Assembly (NCBI GenBank): GCA_028583415.1 | Contig: CM053272.1 | Span: forward strand, 71,071,939-71,135,938 | Direction: 5' to 3' | DNA: 64,000 bases | Source of the DNA: Protea cynaroides | Lineage: Eukaryota; Streptophyta; Magnoliopsida; Proteales; Proteaceae | Shown here: positions 46,431 to 57,982 of the stretch, in pieces | Layout: the number at the start of each line of letters is the position of its first letter | How positions within the stretch are numbered: the stretch's first letter is position 1 | Program-made: the position numbers and the translations under genes | The notes under the pieces: model-generated | Database searches by the model: none | Told to the model about the DNA's origin: nothing | The model's input: only the letters and a program-made list of their open reading frames with translations

Positions 46431-47049
46431 TGCTACGATGCCTGGTCAGATAGGCAACCTGCCCTATGGACGTCTGTTCACTACTCTGCTCACACACCTA
46501 CAGGTCGACTTATTGAATGAGAGGATTCATGAGGATACCTTCTCTTCTGACCTGGACTGGGAGGCCATCTGCAGGATGGGGATGAGAGATGCGTAGGTCA
46601 ATGACGATGAGAGGAACGCTCTGGTGCGTCCCCGTACCCGGGTAGAGATAGCAGATGCCGCGGCGGCAGCAGCAGCAAGAGTCCATTTGGGTGATGCTGA
46701 GGATGATGATCGTATGTATATGGATGTAGACGCCATACCTCCTCCATCACCACGGCATTCTACTAGAGCTGGCCCATCTCGGGTTCCTTCACATACAGCT
46801 GGTCCTTCACACCCACCATCTGATGATGTGATGGGGCTATTGCATGAGATTAGAGAGGCTCAGCGTGCGACTGATTGGAGAGTAGGAGAGCTTCTAGATG
46901 CCCAATGCGCGTTTGATCAGCGGATGGCCGATCTGACAGCTAGTCTCCAGGTGACCCAGACTCAGGTAGTCTGGCTGACTAGAGTGTATGCTGAGGACTA
47001 TGACCGGGATCATGAGGCACCTCCTCCTCCAACACTTCCAGCTCCATGA
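46431..47049 (+). pseudogene. Accessory ORF of D, second part
   Basis: Continues 33683-34323 with GNLPYGRLFTTLL, a variable acidic linker and the C-terminal heptad region ending in a Pro-rich tail. TAG near 46594 replaces a sister CAG. Confidence 0.8.
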
Positions 47050-47071
47050 TGCATTTTTTTTTCTTATACTA

Positions 47072-47105
47072 CAGAGTAACTGTCCGGATTGTAGACCGTA
47101 CTCTG
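47072..47105. ncRNA. Conserved hairpin between accessory ORF and primer site, D
   Basis: Outer stem CAGAGTA/TACTCTG intact; inner pairs partly changed. Confidence 0.45.
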
Positions 47106-47311
47106 ATTTGGATATGTATATACGTTGCTTTTTATTCGATGTGTATATGAAACTTGTTTCTCATCTTAATAGTGCATTATTCTCTTTCTTAATTTTGTCT
47201 CATACAATACAGGTGCTTATAGTGTGTTATTATTACAGCTTTTAAATTTTATCCTAACTCAGTTCACGAACTTTTGTGGAAGAATACTAGTTTAATAGAC
47301 AGGGCCTGAGA

Positions 47312-47323
47312 GCTCTAATACCA
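47312..47323 (-). promoter_or_regulatory. Primer-binding site of D
   Basis: Minus-strand TGGTATTAGAGC, one C-to-T change from the iMet site of the others. Confidence 0.8.
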
Positions 47324-47326
47324 CGT

Positions 47327-49646
47327 TGTCACACCCTAATTCTGCACCAACTAGAATGGTGTGATGAACCGTCAATAAACCAACGGTTCAACCAAGATCT
47401 CGAATAGGCTATGTCTGTTTGCTTAAACCATACACATCCACAATCATAATCAGAGTAAATAAAAAATAACGGAAGTCGTTATACTAATGAACTGAGAGTC
47501 TAACAACGGTAACATAAATAAATTATCCAATTATCTTCAAAAGACTAAGACATAAAATAAAATAATTTAATCAATTACATCATCTGAATAATTCAAATAA
47601 AATCTAATCGAAGATGCATGGGTTGCACTTGCACAACGAATCATGCGACTCCATCATAACTTCTGCATCCATCGTCGCAGCATGTCCATACATCAGAGCA
47701 TTCATATAGTCTTCTACAGTAGTACCTGCATCATCAACTAAAAATATTCAACGTCGAAAGGGTGAGAACACATCATGGCACAGTGAGCAAACAAAACAAT
47801 GCAACAAACATATGCATGCATTCAATTCATATCTTTGGTATGGTTCATAAGTTTGCAATGTGCAATCTAAAGGTTTGGTGGCCGCCGCACCTCTATACAC
47901 GGGTGTGCAAGCCCACCCAATGGATCAATACCATTGTCGTCCACATCCACCCCACCATGAAATAGGGATAGAGCTAAAGTGCTTAGGAACGCACCGCATC
48001 ACACTTCCCCTGATGCCCTACCCATACCAACACGGAAGCCCCTATTGGTTAGGGCTTGCAAACTGGGCTCGCAACTAACCAATCCGAATGTCAAACAGTG
48101 TATCCAAGGCCTCACCCCAGCATCACTCAATACGTTCATAGAGATAAAGCTAAGACCCCCCGATAGAGTTAGAGACTATACGGTCCGAGACCACCTCCCC
48201 TGATGCCCTACGACATAATAGCTCTGCTAAGGTAATGGCAATACGGCGATGTCAGTGGACAAGACTTGAGTAGAGATAGAGCTAAAGTGCTTAGGACCGC
48301 ACCACATCACACTCCTCCTGATGCCCTACTCGCATCAGGTACACTAACCACACACAAACATTTACATGCCTATTCTTAGCATCATCGTCATCATCATATT
48401 ATAAATAAACAAAATTAAATATGCTTAGACATTAATAGCAGAAATATTGGATGACATGTTAAATGCACAATACACGCATACAAGCATAGAATCATTCGTG
48501 GCATTGGACCCAATAAATAAATAAAAAGTTTATTATTAGCCAATTACTTTAGGTCTTGTTCCCTCACCTTTGATCGATAATAGATCATCGTTCAAGCTTT
48601 GTAATTCACTCTTAGACCACTTGAGAACCTAACAAGTTGATAGATTTTAATTAGAATAATTTTTCACGTGTTTAAACTAACAGAAACTGAGGGGTCGCAG
48701 GTGGGGTAGCACCTGGGGTCTCAGTTTCTGCGACCACAGGGTGTAGGGTCGCAGGTGGGGTCGAACATACTTCGACCCTACGTGCGACCAAACCCTCCCT
48801 GAAACTTCTCGAGGGCATGTGGCCGAACATGTGGCTCTCGTGGGGTCGGATATCATGCGACCCTAAGTGCGACCACACGTTTTATCGTCGACCTTTCAGT
48901 CTCAACTTCATTCTTTCATGTTTGGATCCTTTGGCTTATTATCATGGTCCTTCCTATGATCGTTCTATGGCTCAAAACTATAATTTTATACACTATCCAT
49001 TGTCCACAATGATTTCCTCCATGGATTCTCTTAGAATTTGTCCATGGATGGATGATTTGGGTTTCTCCTAATCCTATCTTCTTCATAAACTATTATAGGC
49101 TCTTAATTCATGTAGAGAATTAGGTTCATACCTTAGGTTTGCTGAGATTCAGAGTTTTCTCAGAACTTTCCTCTTCCTTGGTTTTCTTCTTTAATTTTCC
49201 TTCTCTTCCTTCTCTTCTCTTTCTCTCACTTTCAATTAGGGTTCTAAAGGAGTGAAAGAGGCTAAGGGATGTCTTATTTATAGAGAAAAATCCTCCATAA
49301 TATGCCCCAATGAGTTTAGGAAAGACCCCCCTTCGAATTAGGAAGGTTTCCTAAATTCGGTTTCTGACTATTTTCGTGGGGTCGCAGGTGGGGTCGCAGA
49401 ATCCGTCGACCCTACCTTTTTAAAACATCCGACCCCATGACCAAAAGTCATGGGTTGGACACTTTTGAGGTGGGGTCGGTCATACCTGTTTAGGCATGCG
49501 ACCACACACTCATATTTGATTGTTTTTTAGTTAAATTTCATACCTGGTTTTGTGATTTCTTCACGCACTAGGTCCACTTGGCTCGACCATGATAGGTAGA
49601 CCTGGTACAAGGTGGTAAGACCGGTTAGTTCAATACGGGTCTTACA
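47327..49646 (-). repeat. 5' LTR of D
   Basis: 2320 bp, TGTAAGACCC to AGGGTGTGACA on the minus strand, most diverged of the group. TATAAATA complement at 49275-49282, motif clusters at 48690-48870 and 49376-49500, LTR exon 47604-47725. No partner LTR in the window to date it. Confidence 0.9.
47604..47725 (-). CDS. LTR exon of D
   Basis: 122 nt open exon, TTVEDYMNALMYGHAATMDA then CKCNPCIFD; the three cysteines and the final aromatic residue are kept despite divergence. Confidence 0.45.
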
Positions 49647-50075
49647 TAACTCCTTGGAGAGTTGGAGACTGCAAGGGGTTTCCAATTGGCATCCTAAGGA
49701 GTCCCTTAGGTTCTCCACCTCCTCAACCAACTCTAGATCAGTTAGGAGTGAGGTGGGACCTATCGGGGTCATTCTTATGTCCAGGGAATATTCCCGCACT
49801 AACTCAAAATGGAGTTTTGAATTCAACTTTCGTGGGTAGTTTGTCCAGGCCTTACCGATTATGATGTCCAGCTGGGACTTTTCGAAACTGATAAGTTGGG
49901 ACCGGTGACTGGTTTTGTGAGTTTTTAGTCTAAAGTTTTGAGTTTGATCAAAATGATTCATACCTGGTTCTAGCTAGTCTACAAGTTGACATGGGGTCAG
50001 GTTCGTCGATGGTGGAAAACCTTGGCATGGAAAAAAATCCAAGTTAAACTAAGTTTTCTGGGTGCGGATTTTACA
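49647..50075 (-). repeat. Probable LTR fragment F flanking D
   Basis: Ends in CGGATTTTACA, i.e. a minus-strand TGTAAAATCCGCACC start like a gypsy LTR. D appears inserted into it after TAACT. The remainder would be left of the window. No gene is recognised; a 145-codon open frame across the D/F boundary looks fortuitous. Confidence 0.4.
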
Positions 50076-50293
50076 GTGAGTGTTTGAGTGAGACCGTGAG
50101 GATAAGCCAGGGGCGATGTCGAGATCTGACTCCATGAATGTCTGAGACTCTAAGTTAGGTTGTGAGGGTGAGCCAGTGAGGGGGAAGTCAAGACTGGAAA
50201 AGCTCTAAAATCTAAAGCGGAGAAGAGAATAGAGGCCAATGTGAAAATTAGTTACAATATATAGAATAGAGGTCGACGTGAAAATTAGTTACA

Positions 50294-50348
<55 letters not shown>

Positions 50349-50799
50349 TGTGTATCACTCACTCAAGAGTCAGTCTTTACTAAGCTCATGGAGACTCTCA
50401 CCCGTCTCCAAGCAAGCCCATAGACCTATGGCTCGGCAACCTGAGGCCTGACCCACCTACACCCCGGCCACGCCGATGAACATGCCCACTTCCTGTAGCG
50501 TGGTCGCTATCCCGATGGGCGATGGTGCTTCATTCATCCCCATACCCGATGCTCTAACTGTAGGCGATAGGGAAAAAAAACTCACCCAAACCTATATATA
50601 TATATATATACACCAGGCTGGGTTCAACCCTGGCCCAGCCCAACTCTGCCAAGGTTTGATGAAATATAGGCCCTAACCCAGTTCTATCAGGGTTCATGAT
50701 GAGTTTGGCCCTACCAAGGTTCAAGGTGGGTTAAGGTCAAGTTTGGGTTGTTAGGGCCAAACTTGCCGTCCTAATCTAAAGACGGCTTTAATTGGGTGA
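50076..50799. repeat. Unassigned sequence with a short tandem duplication, (TG)n and (TA)n
   Basis: A 36-37 bp unit (AGAATAGAGG...GAAAATTAGTTACAATAT) occurs twice at about 50227-50298, then (TG)n at 50297-50354 with a TA interruption and (TA)n at 50592-50610. I see no gene in the rest. Confidence 0.7.
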
Positions 50800-51420
50800 G
50801 CTAGAGTTTCTATGGAGATAAGCAAACCACTCAGATATTCAATCAACATACAAAGGAAAAATGGACAGGAATGGATAGCTAAGGTGAAGTATGAAAGACT
50901 TCCTGCTCACTGCTTTTTCTGTGGTATGATCGATTATGTCCAAAATAGGTGTAAACTATGCTTTGATGCCGACCAAAGCCATATCGTCACTCATGGGTGT
51001 GATCCATTAGCTAAGTGCCCAAATCTTCCTCAAAGGTTATTTGGTATCAAGATTAAAGGAAATCCTCCTTCTGTGAAACTACTAGAAAGAGCTAAATATC
51101 TAGATTCACAAAGGAAGTTTACCGGCCAGTCTACACTGACAGAAAGCTCTTCAAGTGAAAACAAGAGGAATCTGAATCGTCAGCAAGAAGGTGAACAGTT
51201 AAGGCTAGAACCGATTCAGGTACAATCTACACAATCCATTATTCCCTCTGTTCAATATCCTAGAAGCATTAATGGTTCTCAATTCTCATTATGATCAGTC
51301 ATCTACTACTGGAGAACAATCCTTACATCAGCATAGGGGCTTCAATAATCCACCCCAAGCCCAAAACCTTTCATCTTCCCAAGTTAAGGAAGACACTCCA
51401 AACCAGTTGAGCAATTAAAT
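50800..51420 (+). pseudogene. LINE ORF1 fragment
   Basis: Open from about 50812 to 51294. MEISKPLRYSINIQ and WIAKVKYERLPAHCFFCG match the zinc-knuckle end of plant LINE ORF1 proteins (nucleic-acid binding). The knuckle is C-x2-C-x4-[Y]-x4-C: the usual His is Tyr, so zinc binding is probably lost. The region after the knuckle is low-complexity and Ser/Gln-rich. 5' truncated. Confidence 0.75.
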
Positions 51421-51882
51421 AATGATACCAAATCACATTTTCCAAAATCTAGCTTTCATTAATGTTATCCTTTAATTGGTTCCTCAATTCTCCACCATCT
51501 CCATTGATAATGCAAACCCAACTATCCAAGATAATTCTAAAAATTTCAAAACCAATGTTATAGACCACAACCAGGCTATGATCATTCGTGATTTCCAAGA
51601 CCCCAAGTTTCAAGAGCACAGTAGCTCCACTCGAACAAGTCATCAAAACAGCACGCTTTACCTTCCATCCACTCAAAACACATCCAACTCAGAGGATATT
51701 TGCATCAATAATACCATTCAGAGGCTGGCAGAAGAAGAACCTTATGTTCATCCTTGACAAAACCCAGCTAAAAAACCTCTAACTGAACATTTAACAGAAG
51801 AAGAAAATGAAATACCAAGTGGTCATTTTTTATTGCAAGGCCCCGTGGTGGCTAGGGGAAATCAGCCCCATGAGACATCATG
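51421..51882 (+). pseudogene. Probable LINE ORF1 tail, degraded
   Basis: Asn/Gln/Ser/Pro-rich short open frames (51476-51757) between recognisable ORF1 and the ORF2 start; no domain recognised. Confidence 0.4.
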
Positions 51883-51935
51883 AAGGTCATAAGTTGGAAT
51901 TATCAAGGGGTTGGGAGGCCCTTGACAATTTATGT
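51883..51935 (+). pseudogene. LINE ORF2 start (endonuclease)
   Basis: MKVISWNYQGVGRPLTIYV matches the start of the LINE endonuclease (consensus SWNCRGLG); it is cut at 51936 by an LTR-like TGTAAGACG sequence. Confidence 0.6.
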
Positions 51936-53419
51936 TGTAAGACGCACTCTGAAATCCTCATGATTTGGATCTCTCCATATCGGGTCTTACTGTGCCAACC
52001 CTTGGCACACAGTTCTGTGACTCTCCGTGAGATAGGGTAAATTTATTAAACTACATAGTGGTGTAATATCATGTAGAAGTAAGTGTCTGAATGCTAGGAA
52101 ACACCACCATCTAATTGGGCCCATGAAACTAGGCCTAGAAGTATTTTAAGTTCAACCGACAGCACATACTAGAGGAATGTATTGCCGCTTGACTTCTGTT
52201 GGTTGAGTTAGAATGGGTCACTCTCTCTCCACGGGTCCTCTAAAAGGAGGGCACCCTCCCCTTTGTTCTTCTTGCCAAACCGTGGGAGTGAGTGGTGTTT
52301 GAGAGGAAGCTTGGAGCTCAAGCTTGGAAACTCAAGCTCAAGGACTAATCTTCTCTTGAGGTAGGTTCTCATCCCTCCCTCTCCCTCTATTCTTGTAGGA
52401 TGTGAACATGAGACCAAGATGGAGCTCTCCATTGATGGTTCTCCATTAATGGCCATCGAATCTTGACCTAGGAGCTTAGGTTTTCACCCTTACCATGAAT
52501 AAGAATGTAAAATGGAGTCCAAATGACCCCCATTGTACTCAAGAATGGTTGGTAGTAGTTTCCCACCATTTAAAGTAAGGGAAACCATGGTGGGAGAAAA
52601 CTTTTCCAAAGAAGAAACCTTCTTTGGTTCGTGTCTGGCTTCTAGGCCGAAACCAGTACCATGAATCGATAAACTGGTAGTGGCCCTAATACCTATTGAC
52701 TCATGACCGGTCTACCACTAGGGCCAATAATGGAAAACATTAAACTCAGTAATGACCGGTATCACAAACTGGAAGCACGACATGCTGGTACGTCACATCT
52801 ATATGTACCTCGTACCGCTATTCGTGCCTCCGCGTAGGCTTAATCCTAAGTGGAGCCACTGTGGGATGACCGATCACTAGGCCAAACCTCTGAAAAACAC
52901 ACTGAAAACCTGATACTTTATACAGTATATGAAAGGGATGACCAATCGGATGACCATTCATCCGATCAGTCTTCCGGTTCTATATATGAAGGAATTGAAT
53001 AAGTGCTAACCGGCACTATGTACCGGGGCAACGCACAACCAGTTCCTTCTGTCGGTTCAGTCAGTATAGCCTTATAAGCCTAAAAAAGACTAGGAAGACC
53101 ATCATTTCGGTCCCCCACCTACCTTGGGACCTATGCATGGACAATTAGGACTTGTCTATGCTGGCTTAAAAAATATTCACCTACCTAATCAATTTATCTA
53201 ATCAATTAGGTAAAACATCGTAGGTAGTGGACAAAGCCTTCTGCCGACTTCAAGGTTCAACAGCACCTCTGGTGCCAACATGTGAGGGGTCGAATCACGT
53301 AGAGTTTGAGCATGTGTTCATTGTTTGTTATGGTTGTTTTTCTTTTATAACATGTCATCCAATATATTATTTAGAACTATTCATGCATTTGCATATTACT
53401 ATAACTATGTATGTTGTTG

Positions 53420-54080
53420 GATGTTGTGCCTTGGTAGAGACACGGTGAACCATGGGAGTAGGGATCCGGGGTTCTTTGCAAGGTGTGGTTGTTGATTTTG
53501 TTGTTGCGTAAATAACCATATATGATGGTGTGTGCGACGTATGAAAGTATGGGCATGCGTACCATGTTGGTGTGCCATGTTCTAGTGAGGACACAGTGAT
53601 CCATGGGATGGGGATCCGGGGATCTCCGTTGGGATAACAACCATGTATAGTGGTTCATGTAACGAGTGACCTCATGAATCATGTTGGGAGTGGCTATACC
53701 TGAGTAAAAGCACAACGAACCATGGGAGTGGGGAGTTGGGGTCCTCTGTTAGATGCAGTTTGGATAAGACCATGTATAATGGGTGTGTAAAGTATGGGAG
53801 TACCATGCATGTGCCATGTTGGCACTCTATACTCTAGTGGGGACACAGTCAGTCCATGGGAGTGGAACGGGAATTCCTACTGGAGTATAGTTTTACTTAT
53901 TGCATGCACATGCTATGATGAGTGATTGATTATTGAATATGATTGTGTAGGGTATATGAACATGTAACGTGTGGGGGCACAATACATGGTCATTCGTCTG
54001 ATTGCACCTTACTGGGGACATGGTTAGTCCATGGGAATGGAATGGGGATCTCTACTGGGGTGTAACCCATTAATAATATG
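53420..54080. repeat. Diverged tandem repeats in G
   Basis: Five units of about 120-160 bp, each with a core like GGGGACACAGTCAGTCCATG followed by GGAGTGG and GGATC (near 53440, 53590, 53715, 53840, 54015). Confidence 0.75.
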
Positions 54081-54139
54081 CTCATGCATCATGCATCAAC
54101 TTGGTCAAGTGATTTGTGGTTTAGCAAGGAGAATACAAT

Positions 54140-54245
54140 CTAGGCGGTGGGGTACAAAGCACTCAGGTGATGGGGTACAAGTGTATATGCTCAGGTGGTA
54201 GGGTACAGGGTAATTGCTCAGGAGGTGGGGTACAGGGTAAGATCT
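54140..54245. repeat. Short tandem repeat GCTCAGGTGGTGGGGTACA in G
   Basis: Four imperfect units of about 25-30 bp. Confidence 0.75.
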
Positions 54246-54430
54246 TTGCTAGAGTATAGATTGACCATGACTTACATACACACTTGTATGACACTCATAA
54301 TTGTTTATTTATTTATTTTTGTACTGCATTCATAAATTATTGCCTAGGATTGCATTAGATATCTGATTCCTCACTAAGCTGGGATGTGAGCTCACTCCTC
54401 GATATCGAATCTTTTTAGCTTTGTTTGCAG

Positions 54431-54552
54431 GTACCGCTACTGCCAGCGCAAATATGGATCCTACTGATGTTGAGACTGCTTCACTTAGTGGGGTTCCTCT
54501 CTGTGATCACGTTAAGGGTTGCACCTGTAGGGATTGTATATACGGGACCTAA
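54431..54552 (+). CDS. LTR exon in G
   Basis: Follows TTTGTTTGCAG (with CTTTTTAG 12 nt upstream), exactly 122 nt to TAA, ends CTCRDCIYGT. Length, phase, position and the CxCxxC[IVL][FY] motif match the other LTR exons though the rest is unlike. Confidence 0.4.
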
Positions 54553-54917
54553 GTCAGTTCTTGAATTTTGTTGATTCTGCTATCTATGGATAGATGATGG
54601 TTTGGTCTATCCATAGGAACCTATTTGGATTTACTCTGGTCATGTATTATGGGATATATTTAGTACTATGAATATTGTGGAACAAATGTAATGGATAACA
54701 GACTTATGGTATTTAAGTATTATTAGTTGGCATCTGGTTTTCCTATTATGATTCTGCAGTATCTCTAATATTCTCTTTTAATTATTATTATTATCTATCG
54801 TTGATTATGATGGATATTGTGTGTGTAGACTGTGGGGTTTGCTAGTAGATCATTTGGGTTATCGATCGCTGAAAGATTCGGGTTGTCTCTTGGATGACTC
54901 GAATACCACACCTGTGA

Positions 54918-56273
54918 GGACCAAAGATTTTTCAAAAATTTAAAATTTATCCTCAATTTTATATTTAATTAAAATGTTTAAATTTTCTACACTCAATCAC
55001 GCAAAAAAATTGAAATCTTTCGCCTTAAGGTCTCATCCACTCACGCCAATGGGGGAGAAGTATCTGGAGTCGCCAGTTAGATAAGGTCTAAGACCTATAA
55101 GTGGAGTCCCTCATTGGAGGGATTCTAATCACTCACATAATGGAATGGCTATCTCATCTCACCAAAAACAGGTAAGTGCCAAATTATGAGTTGGGAAGGT
55201 GTTAAGCACCCAACTCGTCTGGTCATTAACCGGTCTCCCTAAATCCTATCCTTTCCTGAAGTTTATGTATACTTTGGGGCTATCTACATAGACTACAATA
55301 TGCACAAAGGGATCCTAATAAGTTTCTAATTTCACACTAAACTAATTACATTACACTAAGGATGTACATTTCTACAAGTAACAATAAGTGTACAAAATGA
55401 AATATATATAAGTGAAGAGAAAAGAATGACTAATTACACAAGGACTAACATACAAAAGAATAAATGGAAACAAATGAATATACAAACAGAAATGAATAAA
55501 ATGAACAAAAGAATGATAAAACAATAAAAACAACAACAAAGGTATGATCGAGGTTTGGGAAAAAATCCCAAACCGCCTATGTATCCCTATGCGATGGGAA
55601 TTAGGCCAAATCTAGTTCAGGCATGGTGTGAAATACCAAGTGCAAAAGAGGGACGCTCCCAAAAATTGGAACACATCCCAAGGGTAGAGACATCCCCACA
55701 ACTGTGGGACCCATCTCAGTGTAGAAGACTCCTATTGTTAGAAATCCCCTCAGTGAGGTAATCTCCGAAGAAAGAGACTTACCTCAATTTGAGTGTGTGC
55801 AAGTGATGCTCCCAAAGTATTAGAACACGTCCAAAGGGTGAGATGCTTCTACAATGGTGGAACACATCTTGATGTAGAGGTACTCCTACCATAAGGAGCC
55901 CCTGCGATGAGGTAATCCCATACAATATGGAACTTATCCCGGTTTGACCGAGTGGGAGAAGTTCCTATAGCCTACGCATCCCAAAAAGGGAATCAGGTCA
56001 ACATAGTTAGTTCCCATAGATTGATGAGCCATGGACATACATGGCAACACTCAGGAAAGGCAAACACCTCAGCTCCCCACACAGGAGGATTTATCTAAAT
56101 ATCACTCATATCCCAGACCCAGGGTGTCCAGGTGGGCCATACATTAGGCCACCAGTCCTAAACATACATGTACCCCATCGCTGATTTCATTAAATATTTC
56201 TTTGTACAACGTCAGCCCAATCACTTCTGGAGACCAATCCTAAGGTTAGGTGGGCCCCATTTTGTATCTGTCA
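54918..56273 (-). repeat. Left inverted arm of H
   Basis: Contains two diverged copies of a segment of about 170 bp (GCTCCCAAA...GAACAC...GAGGTAATC near 55650-55770 and 55810-55930). No coding sequence seen. Confidence 0.8.
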
Positions 56274-57982
56274 GCACCCCAATTTTGCCACTGCATGGGT
56301 CATCTTTCTATCCCTTCACCCTATGTACTGAGTCAGCTCTTTAGCCATAGAATCAATAATAATAATAGTGTACTGCAACAGGGTGACAAGATAAATGAAA
56401 AAAATAAAGATAATATAGGTAACAGAGTTAAGAATAAAATAACAAAGTTGATAGATTTTTTTTTTATGATCATAATTATATTATATGGTATTTTATATAG
56501 TTATATATAATTTTTTTTATATAGCTGTTATCATAACCTATAGTTATATATGCTACATATCTTTAAAAAAATGAAAATGAACATGAGAGTCCAATTTGAA
56601 AGGTTAGGGTAGGGTGGTCTTTCCACCTACCTTAATAAGGGCATTTTGGGTTGTGGGTTCTCAAGCCCTAAATCAGGGTTTGGATGGTCTCATTTGAGAA
56701 ATGAGAAGGGGAGAGTGGAGTTCAACAGCTGAGCTAAAGAGGGGGAAGAAGCTGAGAGAGAAATGTGGGGTTGGGGATCTGCTATGGTTAGGTGAATCGA
56801 ATAAAGAAGAAGAAGCCAGAGATGGAGAAGAAATGAGATGAGAGATAGAGAGAGGGCAGTTGATATCAAAATGGGAGGCTTCAATGTTGCTGTCGGTGGA
56901 GGGTTTTTGTGAGAGTTGCTCGAATCAGGGGAGCTCTATTGGCCGATCAAGAGGATACAACTTGATAGTGGTAGTGGTCTGTCATAATCTGTGAATTTGA
57001 TTTTTAGTTTAAGTATGTCGGTATGGGTATATATTTGTTGCATTCCACCTGGAACATATTTGAGCGGTAGTATTAGGTATGGATTCCACAACAAGATTCA
57101 ACAGGACTATTTGGAGGTTATTTGTTTCCGACCATTGTTGCTTCTGGTTTCTTCCTTCTGAGAATCGGTCCTTGAGGGTATGTGTGGGGTTTTGTTGGTT
57201 TGATTTTTTTTTGTTTCTGGTTTCAGTTGGTAGGAGGGAGTATTCCTCCCTATTCATTCTATGTTCAAGTGACTTTTAGTTTCCTTATTGTTTGTTTTCC
57301 TTACTATACATATCCGAATTGAAAGTTTCCTTTCTTTCTTCTATGACAATTCCATGCTCATTAGTGGTTTAAGTGCTGGATTCCTGTCCTATAAACTCAT
57401 GCTTTCCATTCCTATGAGTGGCTATTTTCTGTTATATGATGTTCATCTCTTTGTTCAATTGTATTCCTATTCAGTCCATGATTAGCTTGGTCCTAATTTT
57501 TATTGTTTGGTCTAATATGTGAATTTGGCTTGATCCTTTATGATTGGTTAAGTCCCTTTGTAATTTCAACTCCTTCTTTGTGGTGGTTTGTTATCCTCCA
57601 TGTGACCTGTACTTAATTGTTGATAAATCTTTAGGTTATATCGTGTTGTTGATTAATACGCCTATTAGTGAAATTTGCATACTAGATAGCCCCTATAGAT
57701 TATTGCTTGTTCTTTTCATTTGTTTATATAAATTGTGTGGCATGCTTATCTTTGCTCACCCTCCCTCTTCTCCTTTTTACTCTAATGTCATTCGCATGGT
57801 GAGCATCATTGGTGGCAAGGAGTTGGATTCAGAGCGAGGACGAAGAGACTACCAAGAATCAATCGAGTATTCTCCTTCCTTTATTTTTAGTTGATCTCTA
57901 TTGTTGCATTGTGGTTTCGTTTGCATATTTGATAGCCTTCTTGTGATATGATATTTAGGGGACTCCAATGAGTCTACCCCAT
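56274..57982. other. Central region of H, unrecognised
   Basis: Between the arms; pyrimidine-rich stretches and short open frames only (longest 57544-57894, plus strand). It could be captured host sequence or decayed internal DNA. Nothing identified. Confidence 0.5.

Larger units (their letters stand above)
32490..49646 (-). mobile_element. LTR retrotransposon D (oldest Tekay-like copy), 5' half only in window
   Basis: In its own orientation: 5' LTR 49646-47327, primer site, accessory ORF on the opposite strand (split by E), motif spacer, and the first 234 nt of gag, then cut by A. The rest of gag, pol and the 3' LTR should lie left of the window. It hosts two insertions and is the most diverged of the A/B/D/E group. 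Confidence 0.85.
51936..54917 (+). repeat. Diverged LTR-like segment G (possible solo LTR of a third family)
   Basis: Starts TGTAAGACGCACTC like the LTR of C, contains a CCGGT-rich stretch (about 52630-53060), tandem subrepeats, the line GAGCTCACTCCTCGATATCGAATC then TTTTTAG as in the other LTRs, and a 122 nt open exon. Its right end (CCACACCTGTGA) is broken by H; a TGACA remains at 59343-59347. No primer site or matching 5 bp flanks seen, so solo-LTR status is uncertain. Confidence 0.5.

Noticed and set aside
49527..49961. A 144-codon open frame on the minus strand as a gene
   Set aside because: It crosses the junction between the LTR of D and fragment F and has no recognisable domain.
57544..57894. 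Open frame in the centre of H as a transposase
   Set aside because: No DDE-type or other transposase motif; composition looks like non-coding T-rich sequence.
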